DNA from: an uncultured Opitutia bacterium
GTDB taxonomy: Bacteria > Verrucomicrobiota > Verrucomicrobiia > Opitutales > Opitutaceae
NCBI GenBank assembly: GCA_903900845.1
Contig: CAIUOU010000185.1
Coordinates: 1-43,410 of the forward strand
DNA length: 43,410 bases
Direction of reading: 5' to 3'
Part shown: piece by piece, positions 16,625-28,700 of the stretch
Layout: every line of letters starts with the position of its first letter
Numbering within the stretch: position 1 is the first letter of the stretch
Notes under the pieces: generated by a model
The model's database searches: none
The model's input: only the letters and a program-made list of their open reading frames with translations
Told to the model about the DNA's origin: nothing
Translations under genes and position numbers: made by a program

Positions 16625-17806
16625 ATGCCATCGCCGCTCTCCCTGCTTCGCGCCGGCCCGCCCCCTCCCAAGGTGGCGCTGCTGCCGGACGCCGCGTTTT
16701 TCACGCGCGCAGTGGCAGTCACGGCGGCGGCGACGCCGGCCGAGGCGGCCGCCCAGATCGAGCTCGCACTCGAGGGTCTGGCGCCTTTCCCGCTCTCACA
16801 GCTGTACTACGGCTGGCACTGGCGGCCCGGGTCCGAGCAGGCCTTGTTGTTCGCGGCCTATCGCCGTCGTTTCACCACCGAGCAGATCGCGGAGTGGCAA
16901 GGCACCGAGCTCGTGATCCCGGCTTTCGGCGCCGTGCTCGGCACGTCCGTCGAGCCCGCTTCCACCGTTCTCCTCACCTCGCCTGAGTCGATGACCGCCG
17001 TGCACTGGGGAGCGCACGGCGAACCCTCCGCGGTGCTGACGCGGACGATCGACGCCGGCGCCTCCGACGACGAGCGCGCGCGGGTGAAGTCCGATTTGAT
17101 CGCCTCGCTCGGCGGTTCCCACCGGGTGATCGAACCCGCCGCCGCGCCGGTTCCCGAGCCGGCCGGCAACGACGGGGGCTTCACCTTCCGCGCCGGCGAG
17201 CTCGTCTCAAGGCTTCCCGCCACCGCCGCCGCGGCGGCGGATGTGCGTGACAAAGCCGAGCTGGCCGCGCTCCGCGCCGCCCGCCGGCGCGACGTGGTGC
17301 TCTGGCGCACCGCGGTCGGCCTCGCCGCCTCGCTGGTGGCGCTCGCCGCCGGTGAGCTCGCGCTCGTGGGCGGACGCGTCTGGCAAGGCACCCGCGAGGC
17401 GCGGGTCGCGGCCCAGCGGCCGGTCGTCGATAAGATCGAGAGCGTCGACAACCTCACCGTGAAGATCGAGGAGCTGGCGACGAAACGCCTGCGTCCGATC
17501 GAGATGCTGCTGCAACTGGTGGGCGAGAACTACGAGCGGCAACCAGCCGACATCTGGTTCACCCGCGTCTCCGCCGACGCCACACGGGGGCTGAACACCA
17601 TCTTCATCGAAGGTCGCACGACCAACGCCGCGCAGGTGAACGCCTACGAATCAACCCTGCGCAAGCTGCCGGTGATCGAGAAGGTGGAGGCCCCGCTGCA
17701 GGCGGTGCGGGGCGACCAGGCGCAGTTCACGCTCACCGCCACCTTCCGTGCCGGCGCGTTCACGGAGCCCGCCGGCCAGGCGGCTCCCCCGAAGCCTTCG
17801 CCCTGA
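16625..17806 (+). CDS. gspL: GspL-like inner-membrane assembly protein of type II secretion
   Basis: A 393-residue protein. The ATG at 16625 is preferred to an in-frame TTG at 16583. The N-terminal two thirds resemble a divergent cytoplasmic actin-like GspL domain (RAGELVSRLPA near its end). One membrane segment follows at about residues 225-260 (WRTAVGLAASLVALAAGELA), then a coiled region and a ferredoxin-like periplasmic domain (IWFTRVSAD, IFIEGRTTN, VIEKVEAPLQ) as in GspL/PilN. It begins 75 bases after gspK and shares one base with gspM, so position strongly supports the call though sequence is weakly conserved. Confidence 0.75.
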   Translation: MPSPLSLLRAGPPPPKVALLPDAAFFTRAVAVTAAATPAEAAAQIELALEGLAPFPLSQLYYGWHWRPGSEQALLFAAYRRRFTTEQIAEWQGTELVIPAFGAVLGTSVEPASTVLLTSPESMTAVHWGAHGEPSAVLTRTIDAGASDDERARVKSDLIASLGGSHRVIEPAAAPVPEPAGNDGGFTFRAGELVSRLPATAAAAADVRDKAELAALRAARRRDVVLWRTAVGLAASLVALAAGELALVGGRVWQGTREARVAAQRPVVDKIESVDNLTVKIEELATKRLRPIEMLLQLVGENYERQPADIWFTRVSADATRGLNTIFIEGRTTNAAQVNAYESTLRKLPVIEKVEAPLQAVRGDQAQFTLTATFRAGAFTEPAGQAAPPKPSP

Positions 17807-18336
17807 TGCGCGCGATCCGCCATTACTTCCTCACCCGCGCGCTGCGCGAGAAGCTGCTGCTGCTCGCGTTCCTCGCGGTGGGCGTGCTGTGGTGGCTCTC
17901 GGCGTTCGGCGGGCACGCCGGGACTTTCCTGCGCGACGCGCGCACCACGACCGCGCGGCTCGCCACCCAGGAGCTTTGGATCCGGAACCGCCCGGCCATC
18001 GAGGCCGCCGCGAAGAAGACCGCCGAGCGGCTCGATCCCGCCAAGACCCTCAACGGCAACCAGCTCGTCACCACCGTCGACCAGCTGGCCAAGGACTCCG
18101 GGCTCCGCAACGGAGTCGGCCTCACGCCCACCACCCAGAAGAGCGGCCAATTCGCCATCCACACCGCGGAGTACAACATCACCAATGCCGGCTGGGACCA
18201 GCTGCGGGCCTTCTACGACGCCCTGCAGCAACGATCCCCCTACATCTCCATCGAGCGTTTCATCCTCTCGTCGGGCACCAACCCCGCCGTGCTCACGCTC
18301 AACCTCAAGATCGTCTCGGTCGAGATCGCGCCGTAG
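17806..18336 (+). CDS. gspM: GspM-like type II secretion assembly protein
   Basis: A 176-residue bitopic protein: a short basic cytoplasmic start, one membrane segment (LLLLAFLAVGVLWWLSAFGG) and a periplasmic coil plus alpha/beta domain (AEYNITNAGWDQLRAFYDAL, FILSSG, LTLNLKIVSVEI). This is the GspM/PilO architecture. It starts in the stop codon of gspL (TGATG) and is the last gsp gene here; gspC, D, E, F and the prepilin peptidase are not in the window. Confidence 0.75.
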   Translation: MRAIRHYFLTRALREKLLLLAFLAVGVLWWLSAFGGHAGTFLRDARTTTARLATQELWIRNRPAIEAAAKKTAERLDPAKTLNGNQLVTTVDQLAKDSGLRNGVGLTPTTQKSGQFAIHTAEYNITNAGWDQLRAFYDALQQRSPYISIERFILSSGTNPAVLTLNLKIVSVEIAP

Positions 18337-18454
18337 CCGACCCGCGCGGCCGTCCGCGACGCTTTCCGCCCGGCGGCGATTTGCGGATTGCCCGCCACTT
18401 CGCCAAGGTTGGCGCGTCTCCTCCACGGGGCCGTGCCCCGCCCGCTCCTCTTCC

Positions 18455-20083
<1,629 letters not shown>

Positions 20084-20094
20084 GCCCCGCCGCG

Positions 20095-20134
20095 AAAAAG
20101 CTCCGCCGGCGCCGGCTGCGCCTTAGCCGGCGGA
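20095..20134 (-). terminator. Intrinsic terminator of the nadD-rsfS operon
   Basis: A 9-bp stem TCCGCCGGC / GCCGGCGGA (20102-20110 and 20126-20134) overlaps the rsfS stop codon region. On the minus strand it is followed by GCTTTTTC (complement of 20095-20101). It may also stop plus-strand transcription coming from the protease gene. Confidence 0.6.
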
Positions 20135-20596
20135 CTTCTTCCCGCGCTTCGTGGCGCGCGGGGCCTTCGGCCGGGCGGCCGCGGCTTTCCGCGGGCGCTT
20201 CGGGGCGGCCCGGCGGGGTTTCGCCGGCTCGCCTTGCAGCACCGCGGACGGCACCTCCGCGGCATCCCGCCACAAACGCTCCAGACCGTAGCGCTCGCGC
20301 ACCTCGCCCAAAAAGACGTGCACCATGACGTCGAACGCGTCGATGACCTCCCAGCCGCTTTGCTGACCGCGCTCGATGCCCACGATCCGCTCCCGCGCGG
20401 CGTCGATCACCTTCTCCAGCTCGTTGCGCAGCGCCCGCAGGTGCGGCTCCGAGGTCGCCGTCGCGATGATGAGATAGTCCGTGATCGAGGACTGCGCGGA
20501 GACGTCGAGGACGCGGATGTCACCCGCCTTCTTTTCATCGAGGATGCGGTGGCAGGCGCGGGCCAGGCCGAGCGCGCGGGGATTGGAGACTTTCAT
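20123..20596 (-). CDS. rsfS: Ribosomal silencing factor RsfS
   Basis: A 157-residue protein of the RsfS/Iojap family, which binds ribosomal protein uL14 and blocks subunit joining under nutrient stress. Motifs: ILDEKKAGDIRVLDV, SSITDYLIIATATSEPHLRA, and GWEVIDAFDVMVHVFLGEVR followed by RYGLERLW. The ATG at 20596 overlaps the nadD stop by four bases (ATGA); the usual nadD-rsfS pairing supports the call. The last about 35 residues are a Lys/Arg/Ala/Pro-rich tail (PRRAAPKRPRKAAAARPKA), not usual in the family; such basic tails occur on RNA-binding proteins. Confidence 0.95.
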   Translation of the reverse strand: MKVSNPRALGLARACHRILDEKKAGDIRVLDVSAQSSITDYLIIATATSEPHLRALRNELEKVIDAARERIVGIERGQQSGWEVIDAFDVMVHVFLGEVRERYGLERLWRDAAEVPSAVLQGEPAKPRRAAPKRPRKAAAARPKAPRATKRGKKSAG

Positions 20597-21180
20597 GCGG
20601 TGTCGCGATACAGGTCGTGCTGACGAATGTAAACGATCGCCTTGTGGGGCACGAAGTAGTCGAGGGCCAACCCGCGGCGGGTGCGCTCGCGCAGCTCGGT
20701 GGAGCTGATCGCGAGGAGGTGCCCGTCGCAGCGGTGCAGCCGCAGGCCGGGGATGTCCGGCGCGGACTTCACGGGAAACCCCGGCCGCTCGAGGAAGATG
20801 AATTCGACGAGTTTCGCCAGCTCCCCGATCTCCCGCCACAGGTGGAGTTTCGGCAGTTGGTCGCCGCCGATGATCCAGAAGAGCTCGTCGTGCGGGTACA
20901 GGGCGCGGAAGTGACGGGCGGAGTCGATCGTGTAGCTCACGCCGCCGCGCAGCAGCTCAAAGTCGGAAATCTCGAAACGCCGGTCCCATTCGATCGCGGC
21001 GCTCAGCATGGCGAGGCGCTCGTCGGCCGAAGACTGCACGTCGTTGGGCTTCAACGGGGCCTGCGCGGCCGGCACAAAGATCAGGCGGTCCAGGCGGTGC
21101 TGCTCGTAGGCGTCCTGCGCGGCGAGCAGGTGCCCGAAATGCACGGGATCGAAGCTCCCGCCCAGAAAACCAATTTTCAC
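20593..21180 (-). CDS. nadD: Nicotinate-nucleotide adenylyltransferase
   Basis: A 195-residue nucleotidyltransferase that makes nicotinate adenine dinucleotide from nicotinate mononucleotide and ATP in NAD synthesis. The N-terminus KIGFLGGSFDPVHFGHLLAA carries the (H)xGH nucleotide-binding motif, and the C-terminal ISSTELRERTRRG is the conserved ISSTxxR motif. FWIIGGDQLPKLHLW is also typical. I chose the GTG at 21180 because the family begins right at this KIGFLGG strand; the longer open frame upstream runs into the tRNA-Leu gene. Operon with rsfS. Confidence 0.95.
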   Translation of the reverse strand: MKIGFLGGSFDPVHFGHLLAAQDAYEQHRLDRLIFVPAAQAPLKPNDVQSSADERLAMLSAAIEWDRRFEISDFELLRGGVSYTIDSARHFRALYPHDELFWIIGGDQLPKLHLWREIGELAKLVEFIFLERPGFPVKSAPDIPGLRLHRCDGHLLAISSTELRERTRRGLALDYFVPHKAIVYIRQHDLYRDTA

Positions 21181-21281
21181 CGCGCGGAACGTGCGAGGGC
21201 CCTCCGGCACCCGCAAGGCCCAAGTGGTCCGCCGACGTTTGGCTGGAATCTCCGCCGCCCATGGGCTTCCCTCACGCCGCC

Positions 21282-21367
21282 GCCCGGGTGGTGGAATGGC
21301 AGACACTGGGGACTTAAAATCCCCTGACTGAAAAGTCGTGCGGGTTCGACCCCCGCCCCGGGCACCA
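21282..21367 (+). tRNA. tRNA-Leu (anticodon UAA)
   Basis: An 86-base class II tRNA with acceptor stem GCCCGGG (21282-21288) pairing with CCCGGGC (21357-21363), discriminator A and an encoded CCA end (21365-21367). The anticodon stem GGGGA/TCCCC encloses ACTTAAAAT, giving anticodon TAA. A long variable arm (GACTGAAAAGTC) and a T-arm GCGGGTTCGACCCCCGC are visible. Class II structure with a UAA anticodon means tRNA-Leu. Confidence 0.96.
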
Positions 21368-21431
21368 AAGCAGCTGGCGCGGCCGGGCGGCCGGAGAGAA
21401 GCCTTTCACCCGGGGCCGGAACGCCCCGCCG

Positions 21432-22232
21432 TCACCGGCGTCTCGCCCAGGTTTCCCAGATCAGGATCCCCGCGGCCACCGAAACATTGAGCGACTCCAT
21501 CCGCCCCGAGCCGGGCAGGGTCACCAGCCGCGAACAAGCCGCCGCAACCGCCGGATCCAGACCCTGCTCCTCATTGCCCAGCACCAGCGCCACCGGGCGC
21601 CCGGACGGACGCGCGACCTCCGGGCGTCCCCCGCGCGTCGCCGCACCCACGACATCGTAACCCGCCGCCGCCAATGCTCGCACCAGAGCTTGCGCCTCGG
21701 CCGCCGCGTGAAGCTCAACCCCCTCCAAGCCGCCCTCGGCCACCCGGTAGGCCGCGTCGACCGGTCGCGCCGCGCCCTCGCGCCCGCAGACCACCAGACG
21801 ACCCACGCCGAAAAAAGCGGCGGTCCGCGCGATAGCTCCGAGATTGTGGACGTTGCCGATACGGTCGAGGATGAGCACCGGCTCCCGTTTCGCGGCCCAC
21901 GCGCGAAGTTCCTCCGCGCCCGGCTCGCGCATCTCCGGCGGCGTCACCACCGCCACCACGCCGCCGTGGTGGGGCGTGCCGGCGATCCTCTCCAGTTCCT
22001 CCTGTTCCACGCACCGGTAGACGCGGCGCGCGGTGGCGAGCGCCTTGCAGATCATCCCGATCTTCCGGCCGGTCGCGTAGTCGAAATAAAGCCGCTGGAT
22101 CGAGCCGGCGTCGCGCTCGAACCGCGCGCGCACCGCGGCCAGACCGCAGATCCGCACGACGTCCCGGCTGACGGAAGCCTTGGGCCCGCCCTCCGCCGCC
22201 GTCTCCCATCCGCGTTTCGCGCGTTCAGCCAT
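21432..22232 (-). CDS. TrmH/SpoU-family RNA 2'-O-methyltransferase
   Basis: A 266-residue SPOUT methyltransferase with the substrate-binding N-terminal domain and the three SpoU motifs: motif 1 DRIGNVHNLGAIARTAAFFG, motif 2 ALVLGNEEQGLD, and motif 3 LPGSGRMESLNVSVAAGIL. These form the trefoil knot that binds S-adenosylmethionine. The likely target is a ribose in 23S rRNA (RlmB-like) or tRNA; which one cannot be told from the sequence. It converges on the tRNA-Leu gene and is divergent from the RAYT-like gene. Confidence 0.92.
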   Translation of the reverse strand: MAERAKRGWETAAEGGPKASVSRDVVRICGLAAVRARFERDAGSIQRLYFDYATGRKIGMICKALATARRVYRCVEQEELERIAGTPHHGGVVAVVTPPEMREPGAEELRAWAAKREPVLILDRIGNVHNLGAIARTAAFFGVGRLVVCGREGAARPVDAAYRVAEGGLEGVELHAAAEAQALVRALAAAGYDVVGAATRGGRPEVARPSGRPVALVLGNEEQGLDPAVAAACSRLVTLPGSGRMESLNVSVAAGILIWETWARRR

Positions 22233-22353
22233 GCGGCGGAGTAAGAACGCCCGCGCGGCCGAAACCAGCCCTTTGTCGGAAAACGCGCGCGACCCCCGGA
22301 ATCGGGTAGTTCACCCGGTTGGCGGCGCCGCTTGTGCCGTCCCTAGTCGGGCG

Positions 22354-22878
22354 ATGATTCCTCTACGGTCCCGCGAATCCGCCCCGCCCTTCCCCGCCGC
22401 CCCCCGCGTCCCGGACGGCGCCCACCTCATCAGCCTCCACGCCGCCCGCCGCGGGACGCCGCTGAACTCGATTCACCTCGCCTCCGAGTTCCACGCCGCC
22501 GTGCACCTGCTCGCGCTCGAACGCTGGTGGCGTGTCCGCTGCGCGATCCTCCTCCCCCGCGCCGCGCATCTGGTCGCCACCCTCACCACGACCACCGGAC
22601 CAGCCGAGGCCGCGGAGGAACTCAAACGCCGCCTCGCGCCCTGTCTGCTGCGCGTCCGGCAGGCATGGGCGCCGGGACAACACTGCCGCTTCCTCGCGGG
22701 ACCCGCGGAGGTCGCGGAGGCCATCCGCGCCCTCTACCACGAACCGGCCCGCACCGGACTCTGCGCCGAAGGCGACTCCTGGCCCGGTTACCTCTGCGCG
22801 GATGAGGACCGTTCCTGGCTCGCATCCGCGGCCACCCCTGCTGAGAGCCGCAGCCTCCTCGGTGCGGCTGAACGCTGA
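22354..22878 (+). CDS. Small protein resembling a degenerate RAYT (Y1/IS200-type) transposase
   Basis: A 174-residue protein of unknown function. Its order of segments mirrors REP-associated tyrosine transposases: RVRCAILLPRAAHLVATL sits where those have a 'MPNHVHLLV' strand, AAEELKRRLA where they have 'LKRRY', HCRFLA where they have 'GRF', and ALYHEPARTGLCAEGDSWPG where they have 'YIHLNPVRAGLV..DWPWSS'. The HUH motif is missing (RAAH keeps only one His), so it is unlikely to cut DNA and may be a domesticated relic. No flanking inverted repeats were seen. The resemblance is by eye. The start at 22354 is the first ATG after the divergent gene. Confidence 0.6.
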   Translation: MIPLRSRESAPPFPAAPRVPDGAHLISLHAARRGTPLNSIHLASEFHAAVHLLALERWWRVRCAILLPRAAHLVATLTTTTGPAEAAEELKRRLAPCLLRVRQAWAPGQHCRFLAGPAEVAEAIRALYHEPARTGLCAEGDSWPGYLCADEDRSWLASAATPAESRSLLGAAER

Positions 22879-22943
22879 CGGTCTCCGACCGGGTGGCGGC
22901 GGGCTTGGCGTCGTCCGAACCAAACGGCACCCTCCCCAGACTG

Positions 22944-23258
22944 ATGCCGGAAACCACGTCGCCGCTGCCGTCCGACTCGCTTGCCGTTTGCCGGCCGGAG
23001 TGTGGCGCCTGCTGCATCGCACCGTCCATCACGTCGCCGATTCCCGGCATGCCGTACGGCAAACCCGCGGGCATCCCGTGTGTCCAATTGCTGCCCGACC
23101 TCCGCTGCGCGTTGTTTGGGAAACCGGAGCGCCCGTCTTTCTGCACCAGCCTGCGGCCCACGGAATCGATGTGCGGCGCCAACCGCGCCGACGCCTTGGC
23201 ACGGCTCACCGCGCTGGAGTTCGCCACCCGGCCGGGGGAGCCCATCGATCCGCTTTGA
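22944..23258 (+). CDS. YkgJ-family cysteine-cluster protein
   Basis: A 104-residue protein, from the ATG at 22944 (an in-frame GTG at 22893 would add 17 residues). It has eight cysteines in the family pattern: C16, C20, C23 and C24 (CRPECGACC), then IPCVQL, LRCALFG, SFCTSLRPTESMCG. Members of this family are predicted to bind a zinc or iron-sulfur centre; their function is not known. It is cytoplasmic, with no signal sequence. Confidence 0.85.
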   Translation: MPETTSPLPSDSLAVCRPECGACCIAPSITSPIPGMPYGKPAGIPCVQLLPDLRCALFGKPERPSFCTSLRPTESMCGANRADALARLTALEFATRPGEPIDPL

Positions 23259-23394
23259 TCCGCGTCGTCCCGCGGTTCCACCCGGATTGGTGCTCCGGTT
23301 CCGCATGACCTGATGGACTTGGTCCATTCATGGTTACGCCCGAAGGGACCTGCGCGCTTGCGATGGCCCGCGCGGCGGCTTGAGTCCGCCCCGC

Positions 23395-25083
<1,689 letters not shown>

Positions 25084-25560
25084 GGGCCAGAGGGACTGAG
25101 GGGGTAAGGGACTAAAGGACCAAGGGACTAACGGACCAAGGGTCCAAAGGACGAAGGGGCGTACGGAATATCAGTTCTCAGGTACCTCCGTTGGCTCGTG
25201 TTCGCCCCGGTGTGAAGAGGAGGGAACTGAGGCAACGGAGAGGCGCGTGTAGCGGGTCCGGCATGATCCAAGGCGACCGGCCTCGGCTACACCAAGACCG
25301 TTCGCGGCTTTCCGGCTCTGCGCCTCCTGCGCCTCTTCGCGGCCATCCTCCTCGGTTGGCCGCGAAACGAAGCCGGACGCGCGACGGCAGAGTTGGAACG
25401 AAAGCACGGGAAGTTCGGGGCGGCTTGCCGCCTGGGTCCTGATCCGCGCCATCCGCAAAATCCGCGGTGAAAGTTCGCTGATGCCCTTGAGGGCATTCGG
25501 CCGTCGAGTCCGCGGCATTCTCCGGGGCTAGCAGTCCCGGCTACAAACGAGCCGCATTTA

Positions 25561-25590
25561 TCCGTGTCCCTCCGTGTTCATCCGTGGTTG
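25561..25590 (-). repeat. Dispersed repeat, 'CCACGGAT' family copy 1
   Basis: Reverse complement reads CAACCACGGATGAACACGGA followed by GGGACACGGA. It matches copies at 34646-34677, 38481-38513 and 40111-40140, which spuriously translate to an NHGWTRI-like peptide in one frame. Confidence 0.8.
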
Positions 25591-25680
25591 GTCCCTCGCG
25601 GAGCTATTCGGAAGCCATCCTGATCGTCGCTTCAGTCGCGGCGGAGCCGCACAAGGTTATCCGCGGTGGGTCGGCAGGAG

Positions 25681-25726
25681 GGATTGAAGGATTGAGGGAT
25701 TGAGGGATTGAGGGATTGAGGGATTC
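25681..25726 (+). repeat. 8-bp tandem repeat upstream of the TonB receptor gene
   Basis: The unit GGATTGAG (first copy GGATTGAA) is repeated five times, with a sixth partial copy ending GGATTC. It ends 33 bases before the receptor start codon. Perfect repetition over four units suggests slippage; a change in copy number would alter promoter or leader spacing. Confidence 0.95.
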
Positions 25727-25759
25727 GCCCGACGCGCCTTAATTGCAGTCGCTAACCCG

Positions 25760-28700
25760 ATGAAGACCCCCGCCTCCTTGCTCTGGCTCGCCGCTGCCTT
25801 CGCACCCGCCGCGATCGCCACCTCCTTCGCCGCCGAGGCCCCCCGGCCCGCGCCAGCCACCCCGACCCCGGCCGAGGTGGTCGAGCTCAGCCCGTTCACC
25901 GTGGCGACCGAAAAGGACACCGGCTACTTCGCCGAGAACACCCTCGCCGGCAGCCGCCTCAACACCTCGCTGCGCGACACCGCCAGCTCGGTGTCGGTCT
26001 TCACCCGCGAATTCCTCGACGACGTCGCCATCACCAGCCTCAGCGAGCTCGTGCAATACTCGGTGAACTCCGAGATGAACACCAACGAGAACCAGGCCGG
26101 CTCGGGCCAGAACCCGGTCGTCAACGCCCAGGCCCTCACGCCCCAGGTGCTCGTCCGCGGTCTCGCGGCAAGTCTCGGCATGGACTATTTCAACAGCATC
26201 ACGCCGACGGATCCCTACCGGGTCGGGCGCTACGAGGACACCCGCGGCCCCAACAGCATCCTCTTCGGCATCGGCGCCCCGGGCGGCATGCTCAACCAAT
26301 CATCCAAGGTGGCGGTCCCGCACACCAACAGCGCCGCGATCCGCCACAGTACCGGCTCCTGGGGCCGCAACCGCTCCGAGTTCGACGCCAACCATGTGCT
26401 GCGGCGCGGCCAGCTCGCCGCGTCGGTCGCCGCCGTGCACCAGGAAAACGGCGGCTGGCGGCAGTTCGATTTCCAGGACAAGCGCCGCATCTTCGGCTCC
26501 GTCACCTACCGGCCGAACCGCACGCTCACCTTCACCGCGATGGGCGAGAGCGGCCGCGACATCAACGCCGTCATGCGCAACACCGTGGAGTCCGACCAGG
26601 TGCTGGCCTGGTACGACAACCTCCGGGCGAAAGGCGTGGACGCGGTGACGTTCACCCCCGGGGCCCTCGCGCCGACCGCCGCGCAGATGGCGTTGGGCGT
26701 GGTGAGCCGCGACAGTACGCGCACCGGTTCCAACCGCCGCGTCACCTTCATCGAGAACGACGGTGTGATCTTCGACTTTTCGGGCGCCTTCATCACCGGC
26801 AGCTACAACAACTCCGCGGTGCGCGCGCCGGACGGCACGCCGGGTGTCACCACGTCCACGCTCAAGGTCCACGATCCCGCGTTCTGGCCCTACGACATGA
26901 ACGGCGCCGGCCCCGGCATGTACCGCGACCAGACGCTCCGGAACTACACGCTGTCGGTCGACTGGCAGCCACGGCCCGACCTCGCGTTCAATTTCGCGCA
27001 CAACTTCCAGAAGACCGACGCGCGCGTGAACCTGATGACCGGCGAGGATCCCACGCTGCGCGGCGACGCCAACCGCACGCTCGGCGTCGGCGGCCCCGCC
27101 AACCCGTACGCCGGCCGGCTCTACCTCGACGGCACCTGGCGGCGCGATATGCACGCCGGCGACGTCCGCGAGACCCGCCTCGCCGTTTCCTACCGCCTGG
27201 AACCGCGGCTCAAGCTGCTGGGGCGCCACCGGCTCGCCGCGATGGTTTCACGCAACGCGCAATTCGATGTCCGTGCCAACTCGTGGCTCGCGCTGGCCGG
27301 CCGCCCGTTCAACGCCACCCCGAACAACATCAGCAACCGCATCACCGTCCGGAACTACCTCACGGAAGGCAGCCTCGCCACCTATCGCGTCGGCGACTGG
27401 CGCAAGCTACCCGACCGCGTCCGCTTCCTCGGCGTCGACTACGGCCTGGTCTTCGCCAACGAGGTCTGGGGCGCCAACAACAGCGGCGGAGAGCAGGAGT
27501 CGGATTCCGCGCTCGGCGTGATCCAGAGCCACCTGTTCGGCGACCGGCTGGTGACGACCCTCGGGTACCGGCGGGACCAGGTCGATGTGTACGAGCTTGG
27601 GTTCTATGACGACCCGAACATCGGCAACCTTGTCGACCGCGACCGCAGCAAGGGCACGCGTACCGCGGCCACCGGCTACACCAGCGCGCTGGGCGCGGTC
27701 TGGCACCTCACCGGCCAGCTGAGCCTCATCGCCAACCGCTCGACCAACCAAGGCGTGCCCTCGTTCACGCGGAAGACGTTCCCGGATGGAAACCTCGCGC
27801 CCGCCTCGAAGGGCACGGGTGAGGATTACGGCCTGGGCCTGGACCTGCTCGGCGGCCGCCTCAACGCCAAGTTCGTCTATTTCACCTCTTACGAGCAGGG
27901 CCGCATCACCACGGCCGGATTCGGCGGCGCCGCCGGTCGCAACACCCGCGTGATGGACGCCTTCGCCTCGGTGCTCGTCGGCGCCGGCCGCCCCTACACC
28001 GCCGCCCAGTGGGCTCCCATCTACCGGCAGTACACCCCGCCGGCCACCGCCGCGTCGTCGGACTTCGAGGCCGAGGGCTACGAGGCGCGCGTCACCGCCA
28101 ACCTCACGCGCGCCTGGCGCCTCGTCGCCAACTACTCCTACACCGACTCGATCCGCCGCAACGTGGCCGGCGAGATCGCCGCGTGGTACGGCCTCCGCTC
28201 GGAGAACGGGCGCGTCGTGCAGGGCGTCTCGCAGGACGCCGCGGGGCGCTGGGTCGTGAACCGTTCCGCCTTCGAGGCGGGCGGCGCGGTGGCTAAATGG
28301 CTCGAGCTCGGCGCGCTCCATCCCGAGGCCAACGTCTCCACACTCACATCCGGGACCTCCACGACCATCGCGCAGGAGGTCTACAACCTCATCGTGAACC
28401 TGAACGAGGACAAGGAGCAGGAGGAGCGCCGCTGGGGCGTCCGCCCGCACAAGATCAGCCTGTTCACCGCTTATGATCTCCGCGAGGGCCGGCTGCGCGG
28501 CCTCACCTTCGGCGGCGGCTGGCGCTGGCGTAGCGCCAACGTGATCGGCGAGGACTCGAAGGGCCGCGAGATCACCGGGCGCGTGATCACCGCCACCGAC
28601 CTGATGCTGGCGTACGCGCTCAAACTGCCCCGCGTGCCGGGCCGGCTGCGCCTGCAGCTCAACGTCGCCAACGTGCTCGACAACACGCGCATCATCCCGG

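Larger units (their letters stand above)
25084..25759. other. Repeat-rich intergenic region between ettA and the TonB receptor
   Basis: No credible gene. From the left it holds: 25088-25160, a degenerate run of AGGGACTAA/AGGACCAA-like units of about 9 bases; 25220-25241, the word GGGAACTGAGGCAACGGAG that recurs near 42603; 25318-25350, the word CGCCTCCTGCGCCTCTTCGCGGCC that recurs near 38421 (inverted) and 40151; 25441-25472, inverted copy of the CCGCGGATTTCGCGGATGG word near 38656; 25561-25590, a copy of the TCCGTGT..TCCGTGGTTG repeat; 25681-25726, an 8-bp tandem repeat. The open frames here translate these repeats. Confidence 0.8.

Noticed and set aside
21181-21306. Upstream extension of nadD
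   Set aside because: It would overlap the tRNA-Leu gene, and the family starts at the KIGFLGG strand.
20617-21327. Plus-strand open frame across nadD and into the tRNA
   Set aside because: It is antisense to nadD and runs into the tRNA-Leu gene.
25171-25518. 115-codon minus-strand frame in the ettA-TonB gap
   Set aside because: It translates dispersed repeat words and has no domain.
25681-25726. CRISPR array
   Set aside because: The units are 8 bp, contiguous and without spacers; no cas genes are present.
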